Source: CAWGMT01 sp963823675 (GTDB taxonomy: Bacteria > Planctomycetota > Planctomycetia > Isosphaerales > Isosphaeraceae). Taken from it: DNA of 64,000 nt. Position numbers and translations under genes: made by a program. Within the stretch, counting starts at the first letter, position 1. Every line of letters starts with the position of its first letter. A model generated the notes under the pieces. The model saw nothing but the letters and a program-made list of their open reading frames with translations. It was not told the origin of the DNA and did no database searches. The stretch covers positions 25,888 to 89,887 of the forward strand of contig CAWGMT010000005.1 in NCBI GenBank assembly GCA_963823675.1, read 5' to 3'. Positions 37,546-47,543 of this stretch are shown piece after piece.

Positions 37546-40500
37546 TTAGTATAAGTTTTTGACCGTCCACGCCCGGAGGCCATCGTAGCTGAACCCTAGG
37601 TGGAACGTGACGAGGCGGTTCTCAGAGTGACCACGGCTGTAGTTACCCTTGGCCGGGACGAAGAACGCCGTCAACCCGCACGCCAACTCGATTGACCCGG
37701 ATTGCGGTGTTTTTATTTCCGCGATGCGACCGCTGACCCTTGCCAGTGGTTCAACTCGCTCCCAGAAGTCCTCATCCCTGAGCCACTGGCCCAATGAGGA
37801 ATGGTGGACGAGAGCTCTGATGCCAGTCTGGCAACCGAGCCATTCAAAGCTGATGGTGCGGTTGCGGAGGAATTGTGCCTTACGACTGCATTCTTCGCGA
37901 TAGCGCAGGGCCTCGTCTAAGGCTAGGTTCGATCCCTCGATCGCCTGTATGGCCTTGAGAACGTAGAGGTAGTAAGTTGCGTCTAGCGCTGTGGTGTTCG
38001 CCCTCCAGTAGACTACACGCTCAATGACCGACTCAATGCTCGGCGTGTTGCTGGCAAGCCGGACGGCCCGAACCCAGAGCCGCAAATCCTTCTCGTTGTC
38101 AGGCTCCTCGTTCATGTTCTGGCCGAGCAGGTAGACGATTCGGTCGACCTCGTTGGGTTTCAGGTTCTCCCAAGATCGATTGCAGTCGGCTAAGTAGGTC
38201 CAGATGATCGATCGACGTACGGGTGGCCGGTAGACGCCCTGCCGGTTTAGCAGATTATCCCATGCCTGGAGGGCCTGTTGGGTCCGCCCATGGAGCCGGT
38301 CGAGTTCCGCGCGGCATGTTTCTTCGTAGGAGTCCGGGGCCTCTCCTTCACGGTTGCGGCGGACTTGGTCAAGGAGGTCCTCCGACCGCTCGATGGCATC
38401 ACGGAGGAATGGGGACGCATCCTTAGAGGCAAGGTAGGCCAGCATGCCGCTCGTGTGATTGACTCCGCAGTAGTCGAGCAAGCGGATCATCATCTGGGTC
38501 TCACTGATGTAGCCATGGACGTCGTCCGGGGCAAGCTTGCGGGCCTCCTGGAACGAGGCGCTCGCCGCCTTAGCCAAATCAACGGCCTCGAGCAACGGCT
38601 TCTTGTCCTGTAGGGCTGGTAGACTTGACTGCGGACGGCCATGCCGCGCATGTGGTGTAGGACATGGTCGTCGGGCTGCTGTGCGATGGCGCGGTCGATG
38701 ATCTCGAGGGCCCGATGGTAGTCCTTCTCGATAAGATAGTAGAACCGACCAAGGTGGGCCAAGAAGTGGGGCTCCTCCGGGTAAAGTTCGACGAGCGAGC
38801 GGAGGCACTCAAGCTGCCCCTCGTGCGAGGGGATGTCTTCGATGAGCTTGGCGAAGCGGGCAGAGCTCGAACGTTCGGTTCCCAGGTCATCCCGGTTGTC
38901 GCGGTAGACGAAAGTGCGACGAACGACCTCAAGTAGCTCTTCCCCGCCTACCGGGTCGTCCCCCCGGCAGAACACGGCGAACTGCTCCGCCCACACCGAG
39001 AGCCTTTGCCGCCAGTTGCGCCGATCGCCTCCGCCCGGAATGAGCAACTGAATGAGGATCTCCGAGGCCACGAGTTCATGGGCCGGCCGCCAGCCACCTC
39101 TGTCCTCGTCGACCTTGACTAGAAGATCAAGTGCCTCGGACGGCAGGATCCGGTCCAACTTGATCGGCCGGCTTTGGGGGAGACCCAGCCGCGGGGCGAA
39201 TGCTTGTTGCGGGATAGTCCTCTGGGCGTAGTGGTGCGCCAGCGACATGAAGACAATGATCTCCCGCTGGACATCGCTCAGGGCGGAGAGACGCTCGCGG
39301 ACGTACGGCTCAAGGCCCAAGAAGTCACTGCCAAAGGTCTGTAGACCGAAGTAGAAGGCTGTATGTTTGCGTGGGTCGGTGGAGAGCGAGAGTTCCTCCA
39401 GCTCTTTCTGCTTGGCAGGGACCTGCCGCGACAAGGCGACGGCGAAGCGATTGCGCTCTGCGACGTCCAGCTCTGCCTCCAGGTAGATAGAGCGCTGCCG
39501 CTCCTCTTGGGGTTGGTCCCGTCGGAGCGATTGCAGGAAGACCATTGGAAACTGACGGCTGCGTACTAGAGTGTACAGGTCATCGACCTGCCTTTCGGCG
39601 ACCCTCGCGCCATCGACCAGCAGAAGGACGCACTGCCCTGTCTCTGAAGCCAAAAACTCCAGCCGCGCAACAGTCTCTGGCGGCGAATTGCATTGGCGCA
39701 GGATGGCGCAGGGGTAACTGCGCCGATAATTCCAGAGTAGGCGATGTGCGAGGGTTGTTCCTCCGGCCCCGGGAGCATGGTAGAGGTTAACCCGGACCGC
39801 TTGGCGCCGTCTTAATGCCTCATCCAATATACGCTTCAGCTTGTCTGCTTTGGTCCGCTCTACGTCGATGTGGTTGGCCAGATCGCACCATGCGATCGGT
39901 GCGCCGCGCAGGAAGTCCTTGCCGACCTCCCGTCCCTGCGGCGGTACCTCGCTGGCATTGATCCCTACCAAATCCACTTCTGCCTGGAGCCAACGTAGCC
40001 GGCTTGCCTCAGGTGTTATGGGGATGCCGCTGCTCGATGGTAGGTCAACTCCGTGACCGTCGTTGCTTTCGTCGTTTAGGGCCAGGTTGGCTAGGCCGTG
40101 TGACAGATGCGTCATCGGGATGGAGAAAAGACTGGCGCCCAGGTCCCGCGCCAACTCCTCCACGACATCCCGGACATCTGTCACTAACGTGAAGTCCGCC
40201 GCCTCCCCGAAGATTTCCTGGGCCCTCTCGAGGGTGAATTTGAGGTGGTCGACGAACTCCGACCCATAGGCCAAGACCACGCAGGTCATTGGGGCCGGGC
40301 TGACCTCGCGGAAAACGCGCTCAAGTTGGTCTTGGATCTCCTTCCGATAGACTCTTCGCCATTTCCTGCAGTCCCCCAGAACGAGCGACTCCGGGCGCCC
40401 GGCTAGGCCGAGGGCGAAGAACCACATCGTCCCTCTCGCGGGGTCCGAGACGGGCGCCTGACCGAGGGTGACGTAATGCAGACTGCGTTCTTGCCTCGAG

Positions 40501-41213
40501 CGTCGGCTTCACGGCGCGGAGCAATCCACCCTGATCGCTGTTGGAGTCAAAGTCGAAGACGGCGGTCCAGGGGAGACGACCGAGGGGACCTAACACGGTA
40601 GGCTCGTAATCGCCCATCGGAGTGGAGAAGAGCACAAACCGTCGCGATGAGTCAAACGCCGAAACGGCCCTGCGGAACGCATCCCAGGGAGGACCCTCCT
40701 CCGAGTCGAACGGGGCCTGCCGCCCGACCGGCCTGCTCGAACCAGGCGATGATCTTGTGGCACTCAGCCGGCTCGGCCACATCATTCTTAGAGCCCCTGC
40801 CGAAGTAGAGCGTCTTGCGCCTTAGAACGTTGCCGTAGTCGCGGATCGGATAGCACGGGCCAAGCTGAGCCGCCGGGATTTCGATCACGCCGAAATCGCG
40901 TCCCCGATACTGGACCGCCTCGTAGTGGAACCTTGGGTGGGGCTGTACCCAGTCAGTGAATTGCGATTGGAGGTCGGCGTCGTCGGGGTGGGCGTCGATA
41001 CCCCAGAGCTGGGGCTGACCATTGGTTCAACTTCTTGACCCCCGTCATGAGGTAGGCGGGTCCCTCGCGGGGGGTGTTCACCATGCAGATCGTATCCTTG
41101 ATGAAATCAACCTTCTTGACTTCGTCTACTAGGTTTGGATAGTCCTTGCCCTTGAAGTCGATCGACTCTCCCTCCATGCGGATCAAAAGCTCCTCGAATG
41201 CAGATTCCGTCAT
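37546..41213 (-). CDS. SAMD9/SAMD9L-like AlbA_2, P-loop NTPase and TPR protein, with about four apparent frameshifts
   Basis: Reconstructed as about 1,220 residues from ATG 41213 (MTESAFEELLIRMEGESIDF). Domains: AlbA_2/Schlafen-like (DFKGKDY, DTICMVNTP, then in the next frame NGQPQLWGIDAHPDDADLQS and FGVIEIPA, and YFGRGSKNDVAEP); a middle region placed like the SIR2-like part of SAMD9; a P-loop NTPase (NLYHAPGAGGTTLAHRLLW, CVLLLVDGARV); TPR-like helices (GRFYYLIEKDYHRALEIIDR); and a beta-rich end (LVTFHLGFSYDGLRAW). From memory human SAMD9 has PGCGGTTLAMHVLW and ends with FYLGFSIEGPLA, at the same positions. Shifts lie near 41015, 40720, 40490 and 38635. Animal SAMD9 restricts viruses; a bacterial defence role is inferred, supported by the HEPN gene downstream. 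Confidence 0.75.
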
Positions 41214-41423
41214 GGCCTGACGCTCCGGGCTGCTGGATGGGCGCGCCTCTAATGCGTCCCACGCAGACGCCGTCTAAGGGCCGGGAGGGCGCCACCTTCG
41301 GCTCGTCGCCGCCGTCTATGCGCCATTGTCCGGTGACAGTAACATCTCATCAAGGCCCTCGATAAGCGTTGACGCTTGTCCTTTCGACTTCCGCTTTCAC
41401 TCAGAGTAAAGACCAATAGGCTC

Positions 41424-41570
41424 ATGTCCCTCATGAACAGCCCCGCTAACCCTCAGCTTGGCCCAAACCCAACCTTAAGTCTTCTCGAAGATACGGCCAG
41501 AAGGCCCGCCCAGGAAGAAGCGGCAGCCGCCCAGGAAGCCCGATTTCGAGTAATTGACGAGGCACCATGA
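41424..41570 (+). CDS. Short ORF upstream of the res stump (48 aa)
   Basis: ATG 41424 (MSLMNSPANPQLGPNPTLSL) runs 48 residues, with an alanine/glutamate-rich end, and its stop overlaps the res start (ATGA). It may be a leftover of the gene that once preceded res. No family is recognised and no methyltransferase (mod) gene is present. Confidence 0.35.
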   Translation: MSLMNSPANPQLGPNPTLSLLEDTARRPAQEEAAAAQEARFRVIDEAP

Positions 41571-41645
41571 AGCCTCATTTTGAAACCAACCCCGACTACC
41601 AGCTCGCCGCGATCGAGTCGGTATGCGACCGCTTTCAAGGTGAGG
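41567..41645 (+). pseudogene. N-terminal stump of a type III restriction endonuclease (Res) gene
   Basis: The first 26 codons (MKPHFETNPDYQLAAIESVC, DRFQGE) match, from memory, the characteristic N-terminus of type III Res helicase-nuclease subunits (MKLHFEPNLDYQ...AIE.VCDLFRGQE). After that the frame turns into unrelated Gly/Arg-rich sequence directly abutting the stop of the CAP gene at 41656. The rest of res and the mod gene are gone. This marks a deletion boundary within a former restriction locus. Confidence 0.6.
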
Positions 41646-41655
41646 GTTCGGCGTC

Positions 41656-42543
41656 CTATCGCCGCGGCCCCCGGCCCGGACGGGTTTTGGGACGTTCGGG
41701 CGGGACGACCCGGGAAAAAACCGCGCACCAGTAAGGGGTTCCATTCTTGGCGACGGCGTAACCGATGCCCACGTCTCGAAACTCATCGATCTCTACGACC
41801 GCGTCGCCGACCAGCGTTTTGGCCGCTTGCTCGGGCGTCGGTGCGTTTGAGCCCAGGCCAATCCTCAGCTCGCGCCCGCGCGTGTCGGCCCCGTGATCGG
41901 CGAGCACGCTGAATGGGTCCTTGTCGATTTTGAAGCTGTCTTTGGCCGCCATCGCCGTGCAGAGCGCCATCGCACCGCGACCGAGGGCCGGCACGACTCT
42001 CAAAAGCTGGCGCCCACGAGCTTTCCGGTCCGAGTTGATCTGCTGCACAACCCGCTCGGCCGCTTCGCCGGGGTCCAGGCGTGGCGTCGGCTCGGCAAAT
42101 ACCACACACCAATAGCGCCTGCCCGTGCTGTCGGCGGCGTTCGCTCCCCCCATTTCGGCAAAGTCGGCCAGGATGTTCTCGCGATGCCCCGCGCTTCCCA
42201 TCCAGGCCTTCATGACATCCAGAACGGTGTTCTGGCCGGCGGCCACGTTCTCCCCTACTTGAATGTAAGCGTAGTTCCGACTCTTGACTCGTTCGGCGAC
42301 GGTCGAGCCGTCGGCGCCTTTGTGCTCGAGCTTCTGGCGTTTGGCCATGTCGCGAGCGTGCAACGCAGCCGCCAGAGTGAGCTTGGCCGAAAGTTTGAGC
42401 GGTCGGCGGCCGTGCTTGTCTCGCTCTCGGTTGTGGGCCGCCAGGAGCGCGGCGGCCGTGCGCTCATCCGCCTCGCCTGCCCATGTCGCACCGACGAACA
42501 ACGCACTCACGACGAGACCGATCATGAGCCCCGATCTCTTCAT
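41656..42543 (-). CDS. Secreted CAP/SCP-domain protein, two domains
   Basis: ATG 42543 (MKRSGLMIGLVVSALFVGAT) starts a signal peptide. The 295-residue product has a complete CAP domain (LLAAHNRERDKHGRRPLKLS, MAKRQKLEHKG, GENVAAGQN, WMGSAGHRENIL, RYWCVVFAEP) and a second, weaker one (INSDRKARGRQLL to GIGYAVAKNGTPYWCAVFSR). CAP proteins are extracellular; roles vary and are mostly unknown in bacteria. The last residues (PPERPKTRPGRGPRR) are basic. Its 3' end meets the res stump, so the end may have been altered by the same event. Confidence 0.85.
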   Translation of the reverse strand: MKRSGLMIGLVVSALFVGATWAGEADERTAAALLAAHNRERDKHGRRPLKLSAKLTLAAALHARDMAKRQKLEHKGADGSTVAERVKSRNYAYIQVGENVAAGQNTVLDVMKAWMGSAGHRENILADFAEMGGANAADSTGRRYWCVVFAEPTPRLDPGEAAERVVQQINSDRKARGRQLLRVVPALGRGAMALCTAMAAKDSFKIDKDPFSVLADHGADTRGRELRIGLGSNAPTPEQAAKTLVGDAVVEIDEFRDVGIGYAVAKNGTPYWCAVFSRVVPPERPKTRPGRGPRR

Positions 42544-43877
42544 GGTCAGTCTCCAGCCGCGATGACCGGTACACGTGCCGCTCTGGTTCCGTCGGACTAT
42601 CATAACAAATCCGGCTGCCTCCGCGTCGCAGCAGCAGGGTCAGGACGCCGAGCAGGGCGTAAAACTTGACCGAGGGCGCTGCGAGCATGTAGGCCGGCGA
42701 AGCGAGACCGCGTGGGTGGCCAACCAGCGCCGTCAGCGACTCCTGAGGGACTCCGATTACCAGCACGATGCTCAGCAACGCGGATATGATGACCAGCGAA
42801 TGTCCCGCCCCGCGCGCGATGACGGCGATCTGAACGATGAGCAGCGGAAGGGACACATCCCACGCGACCGGAGAGACCAGAAGCATGCCGGTCACCACCA
42901 GGGCGAACGCCCGGTCGCGCTCTTCGGGCGTCTGTGCCCGGCGGACGATGCTGACGATGACCGAGGTGACGACCAGATCCGAAACGATCGTGCCCCATGC
43001 AGCCAGCCGAGGACACCGCCAGAGCGGCTGGACGCGGCTGCTTTCGAACGCGGGGTCGAACAGCTTGTGCCAGAAACCCGCGAGCGAAATGTTGTAGCCG
43101 CAGCTACGGAACTTCCCCTGATAGGGAAGCACGATTCCGACGTAATCGCCCACGGCATCGGTTCCCAGGACGAGAGCAGCGAGGGCGCAGAGCGCGAGAA
43201 ACGATCCCACGACGGCAAAGAGCGGCCGGAAGCGCCACCGCGCGGCGTAGTATAGAATCAGGTACGCCGGGAAAATCTTGACGGCCGCGGCGCCACCTAT
43301 CAGGCACGCCGCCGCGCACGACCGGCCGTTTCGTTCCTGAGCCCAGGCAGCGGTCACAAAGAGGACCAGAATCAGGTTTAACTGGCCCAGGTAGATGTTG
43401 CCGTAAATTGGGTGACAATACACCACTGATGCAAGCAAGAGCACGAGCGTGCGCCACGGCAGGGCCAGTTCGGCGGCGACGACGCAAAAAGCCAGCGCAA
43501 GTGCCGCCAATGAAACGAAGTTCCAGACCAGGGTTGCGTCGGGGTATGTCAGTTTTCCCAGGGGCAGGGCCAGCAGCACGGCCACCGGCGGGTGGGCGTT
43601 GTACTCGATGCTCTCATTGGGATCGGATTTCAACCCCAGGTAGCGGGGGATGCTCACCGAGTGCGGGCTGTAAATGGGCAGTCCTTCGTGGAAATTCCGC
43701 GCTGGCCCAGTCTTGATAGAAGTCGTTGACCCGCGCCGGCGCTGGCCGCATCGCGGCGAGCCAGGTCGGACCGAGCTTAAGCCAGCCGCAGAGGGCTACG
43801 AGCAGCCAGCCCGCAACCACGATGCCGGCAAGATCGTGGCCCGCTCGTTGCTTTCCGATCAGAGCGTGATCGACCAT
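42464..43877 (-). CDS. GT87-type (DUF2029) polyprenol-linked glycosyltransferase, one apparent frameshift
   Basis: Multi-span membrane protein with about 10 hydrophobic helices. The N-terminus (MVDHALIGKQRAGHDLAGIV, VNDFYQDWASA) is in another frame from the body; adding one CG in a GCGC run near 43700 gives SARNFHEGLPIYSPHSVSIP. Family-like marks are DFYQDW, NAHPPVAVLLALPL, YLGQLNLILVLFV and GGAAAVKIFPAYL, as in mannosyl- and arabinosyl-transferases that use lipid-linked sugars. The frame runs 80 nt into the CAP gene, so the true stop may lie earlier. Acceptor unknown. Confidence 0.72.
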
Positions 43878-44127
43878 TGAGCCGCCTGCCCACTGCGCAG
43901 GATCTCCTCGCGTGCAGCCTGAAAAAGCGTCCCATCATCCCGCTGCCGCAAGCCTAGGCCACGGAAACGGCCGGTGTCCGGGACCTGCCCGCGCCTCATC
44001 CTGATCGGAGTGAGTAGAAGCCGCACGCGGCGCCAGGCGCTCGAGAGGGCGAAAAACCGTGAAATCGGCTCGAATGCCGGTCGCGGGCGCTCTGTCTGTC
44101 GTACTCATCCGCCGTCTTGATCGAGGC

Positions 44128-45525
44128 TTACGGCATGGGGATGTTGGCGAACTCAAACGGAATGCTCGTATTGGCGCGGTTGAGGGTGTAGTAGCGAAGT
44201 TCCTTGAGTGGAGCGCCTTGCAGTGGTAGGGGCAAGGTGAGAACGACGCGTGCGGACTCCGCGTCGAAGGTCAACTGAAACCACGGAACCATCTGGCCGC
44301 GAGCATCGAAGATTTCGATCGGGAGTTGCTGGACGTTGAGCCGTGGCATGATGGGATTGAATCCATCGGGACTGTTGTTTTGCGAGGCCGTTGCTCGGTC
44401 ATCCGGGGCTTTGACGGAGAGCTCGATGGCGGTCTGGCGGTTGTTGGGCAGTCCGCGGATGCTGTGAACGGTGATTTGAAGGTCGTCGCCGCCGAATGTC
44501 TTGCCGGCCGCGTTCGCGAGCGGGACGATCAGAGGGTTGGGCTGGCGGGACGAAACGGCCACGGGGATGGCCCCGCGCAGTTTCTTGATCGTCGCGCCGG
44601 CGTCGACGGGCCGGTGGAGACCGGCCTGAACCTGCATGACCGGGCCGCTGGCCATGCCAAAGTATCCCGAAAATCGATTGAATGCCGGATTTTCATTTGC
44701 CGGTGGAATCAGCGAATTGCCACGATCGTCGACGGCTTCGACGACGCGGGGTGGAGCGGTCTGCTGCACCGACAACCGCGGTTCGCCGACAACCTGAAGT
44801 TGAGCGGTGAACTGTACGTTCAATACCGGGTTTGGCCGGGCTGGCTCACGAGGCGCGCGCCGGGCCGGGCGGCCATTGCCGAGACGCTGCTCGACCCTCA
44901 ACATCGCGCCACCGGTGAAGCTGACATCCCGCTGATAATGCAGCGCGAGCAAGCTCACGCGAAACGGACCGAAATCGGAATTGGGCGTGGATGCGCGCAC
45001 GGCCGCGGCGGTCAATGTGAAAATCGGCTCCCGGTGGCCGGCGTACCCTTGCAATATCGGGTTGTACTGAAGGTCGGCGAGGTCGCAGAGCCGATCGACG
45101 ACTTGCCAGAAGTTGATCGCCTCCGAATCGTGAATCGTGATTCGCTCCGATTTCCACCTGGGGAGGTTTTCCGGATAAAGTGCAACCCGAAATCCGACCT
45201 GGCGGTTCAAGGTCTGGACAACTTCGTTGATCGGGAGGTCGTCGCAATCGAGGCGGACCTTGGTCGGCTCGACCAGGAGAGAGCCCTCGATCTTCCGGAT
45301 CAGATTCTGAGATCGCGTGCGAATTTCCAGATCGGCGGCCAGGCGACTGTCGCGGAGCGCGGGCAGAGCCACTCTCCCCAGCCGAATGAGCGCCAGGGCG
45401 GCGGCCTCGCGTTCAGAATATCGAGCCGCGCCGAGCTTGTTCACGAGCGCGGACGGGTCGGGCGCCGCGCCAGCGGAGGGAACCTGACCGAACATGACCA
45501 GGAACGAGAGCACCGCACCGACCAT
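44128..45525 (-). CDS. Secreted planctomycete protein of unknown function
   Basis: ATG 45525 (MVGAVLSFLVMFGQVPSAGA) has GGGAGGA 8 nt upstream and starts a signal peptide. The 465-residue product begins with a helical part like one HEAT unit (ALVNKLGAARYSEREAAALA), followed by a short domain (LDCDDLPINEVVQTLNRQVG) resembling the STN/secretin-type fold, then beta-rich sequence to the end (FQLTFDAESARVVLTLPLPL). No named family is recognised. A 250-nt gene-free stretch follows downstream. Confidence 0.68.
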   Translation of the reverse strand: MVGAVLSFLVMFGQVPSAGAAPDPSALVNKLGAARYSEREAAALALIRLGRVALPALRDSRLAADLEIRTRSQNLIRKIEGSLLVEPTKVRLDCDDLPINEVVQTLNRQVGFRVALYPENLPRWKSERITIHDSEAINFWQVVDRLCDLADLQYNPILQGYAGHREPIFTLTAAAVRASTPNSDFGPFRVSLLALHYQRDVSFTGGAMLRVEQRLGNGRPARRAPREPARPNPVLNVQFTAQLQVVGEPRLSVQQTAPPRVVEAVDDRGNSLIPPANENPAFNRFSGYFGMASGPVMQVQAGLHRPVDAGATIKKLRGAIPVAVSSRQPNPLIVPLANAAGKTFGGDDLQITVHSIRGLPNNRQTAIELSVKAPDDRATASQNNSPDGFNPIMPRLNVQQLPIEIFDARGQMVPWFQLTFDAESARVVLTLPLPLQGAPLKELRYYTLNRANTSIPFEFANIPMP

Positions 45526-46024
45526 GATCTTCCTCCCCCGCTTGTTCAATCCACGGCCTGCCTGGAGAAAACATAGGCCCCGCTCCAAAGAAACGATGAC
45601 CCGACAGATGGCTCGACGACACGTTCTTCAAGTCGGTCAGGCTTTCCAGCCTGACTTCCCGAAGAGTCAGGCTGGAAAGCCTGACCTCCAGCGAAAACAA
45701 ACCGCGACCGGCGGACCTTGCTTCATCATAGCCGATTCCACGCCGGATTCCACTTGGGTGTAGAAGACCTGACCAACATGCCAGCATTCTCGTCGCAAGA
45801 GGCCATTTTAAACGGAGACCGAACGCGTGGTTGACCCGCATGATTCCTCCGTGCGAATCAAAGCACTCCGCAATCTCTCCCGGAACCGGCAAAACCCCAC
45901 GATAAGTCAACAATCTCGATTGTTTTGCAGTTGACATCGTGGAAGTGAGTGGTGGCGAAGGCCGATCTAGTTGATACAATAGAATGGTGGACGGGGCGCA
46001 CGGTGCGCGCCCAGGGCAGTTGCC
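45526..46024. repeat. Gene-free gap with a perfect 20-bp inverted repeat
   Basis: GTCAGGCTTTCCAGCCTGAC (45636-45655) and its exact reverse complement (45666-45685) are separated by 10 nt and could form a strong stem; each arm is also partly self-complementary. TTGACA occurs near 45932 and GATACAATAG near 45972, but they are too far apart for one promoter. Otherwise nothing is seen between the two secreted-protein genes. Confidence 0.75.
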
Positions 46025-46948
46025 GTGAAAAAAGGCCGCTTGGGGCGAAGCCTTCGCAAAACGTTCAGGAACATGACCATGAGCTCGACGCGCGTGTGCC
46101 GACTGGGAGCGAAGATCTTGGCCCTGTGTCTGCTGCTTTTCGTGGCTCGGGGCCGGGCGGTCTGGGCTCAAGGTTTCGGGCCTGACCCGTTCCGTCCGTA
46201 CAACAATCAGTACGATGCATACACGTATCCGCTGGGCGGATCCGGTTATGACGCGGCCCAGGCCGCCGCGATGATGCGTTCTGGCTTGCGAGGGGCCAAC
46301 CAATTCGATAATTATCTCGCAGAAATTCAAGGGTTGGGGCGATCGGGAACAGAACGCTATGGCCAAGGATTGCCCTATTTCCGTTCGGCCATCGATCCGA
46401 ACTTCGACAAGGATCAGAAGCGGGAGTATCGGCCTAACTATCGCGTGGACCGATCTTTTGAAGCGACCCAGCGGCGGCTCACGGCGAAGTATCTGGCGTA
46501 TTTCGACGAAAGAGACCCCAAAAAACGGGCGCAGCTCTTGAGAGAGTACCAGCAGATTCGACGTGAGTCGAACAGGGCCCTGACCGCACATCGCGAAACT
46601 CCGTCTCGAGTCGTGGAGTCGGCGGAACGCGCTATCTCGCGGGATCGGGATCGGCCCTCTGCAAGGGAACGGGAAGAGGAAGTCCCGGGAACCACGACCC
46701 GATCTGCGGCGCCGCGATTGCGCTCGTCGGACCCATCGATGCGCACCGCCCCGCGAGCGATCCCGCCACCGCGCCGTTCCAACCGGCCGCGCGTGCCGTC
46801 AAGCACGGAGCGAACCCCCTCGGACGTGCTGGATCGCGCCGGACGTCTTGAGAGCAGCAGCGGGACGAGCCGGCCGAGCGCAGGTTCTGCGCCCGACACC
46901 AAGCGAGATTCTCGATTGCCGTCGGAAGGCTCCGCTCCCAACGACTGA
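46025..46948 (+). CDS. Secreted Arg/Ser/Pro-rich hypothetical protein
   Basis: GTG 46025 gives 307 residues; ATG 46073 or 46079 (MSSTRVCRLGAKILALCLLL) would give a more standard signal peptide ending near AVWAQG. The N-terminal third is Tyr/Gly/Asn-rich (PYNNQYDAYTYPLGGSGYD), then a charged helical segment (RRLTAKYLAYFDERDPKKRA), then a low-complexity Ser/Arg/Pro tail. No family is recognised. It lies 178 nt upstream of the nuo operon on the same strand, but a link is not supported. Confidence 0.55.
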   Translation: MKKGRLGRSLRKTFRNMTMSSTRVCRLGAKILALCLLLFVARGRAVWAQGFGPDPFRPYNNQYDAYTYPLGGSGYDAAQAAAMMRSGLRGANQFDNYLAEIQGLGRSGTERYGQGLPYFRSAIDPNFDKDQKREYRPNYRVDRSFEATQRRLTAKYLAYFDERDPKKRAQLLREYQQIRRESNRALTAHRETPSRVVESAERAISRDRDRPSAREREEEVPGTTTRSAAPRLRSSDPSMRTAPRAIPPPRRSNRPRVPSSTERTPSDVLDRAGRLESSSGTSRPSAGSAPDTKRDSRLPSEGSAPND

Positions 46949-47126
46949 CCGAACTGCCGCCCTGGGCCGTCGTTGCGAATCGAGCCACCGGTATCTCCCG
47001 GTTTCGGGTCGGCGGATCGTTGACGGGGCGTCCGCGCTCCGTACAATGTGTCTCTGGGAACTACATTGTGAAAGCTTTCACGAAGCTAACGCGGCCGGGC
47101 TCGTTCTTGCGTGAAAACAGGGATTG

Positions 47127-47543
47127 ATGGACATGACGTTCACGCCGGTCTTTCTCCTCTTGATCTTGTCGTTGCTGATTGCGATTGGCATGATCGCCGG
47201 CAGCGCGGAGCTTGCTCCGAGCAAGCTGACCAAGGTCAAGCAGATGCCGTACGAGTCGGGCATGGACCCGATCGGCGATGCGCGGCAGCGATTCGACGTG
47301 CGTTTTTATCTGGTCGCGATTGTATTTCTGCTCTTCGATGTCGAGCTTTTGTTTCTCTATCCATGGGCGGTTGCCCAGTGGAGCGCCGGCACGGTCCCCG
47401 CGACCGGCGGGGCAGGGCAGCCGGTGGCTGGAATACCGGCCGACCTGCGCATGTGGGTCCTGGGTGAGATCGTGATCTTCGTCGGCATTCTGGCGGCTGC
47501 CTTCGCCTATGCCTGGCGGAAAGGGGTTTTCGAATGGCGCTAG
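47127..47543 (+). CDS. nuoA: NADH-quinone oxidoreductase subunit A
   Basis: First of 14 nuo genes in canonical order. 138 residues, three membrane helices, with the family loop KQMPYESGMDPIGDARQRFD and RFYLVAIVFLLFDVELLFLY. ATG 47127 is preceded by AGGGA. It belongs to the membrane arm of complex I. Its stop lies inside nuoB (10-nt overlap), so the two are coupled. Confidence 0.93.
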   Translation: MDMTFTPVFLLLILSLLIAIGMIAGSAELAPSKLTKVKQMPYESGMDPIGDARQRFDVRFYLVAIVFLLFDVELLFLYPWAVAQWSAGTVPATGGAGQPVAGIPADLRMWVLGEIVIFVGILAAAFAYAWRKGVFEWR

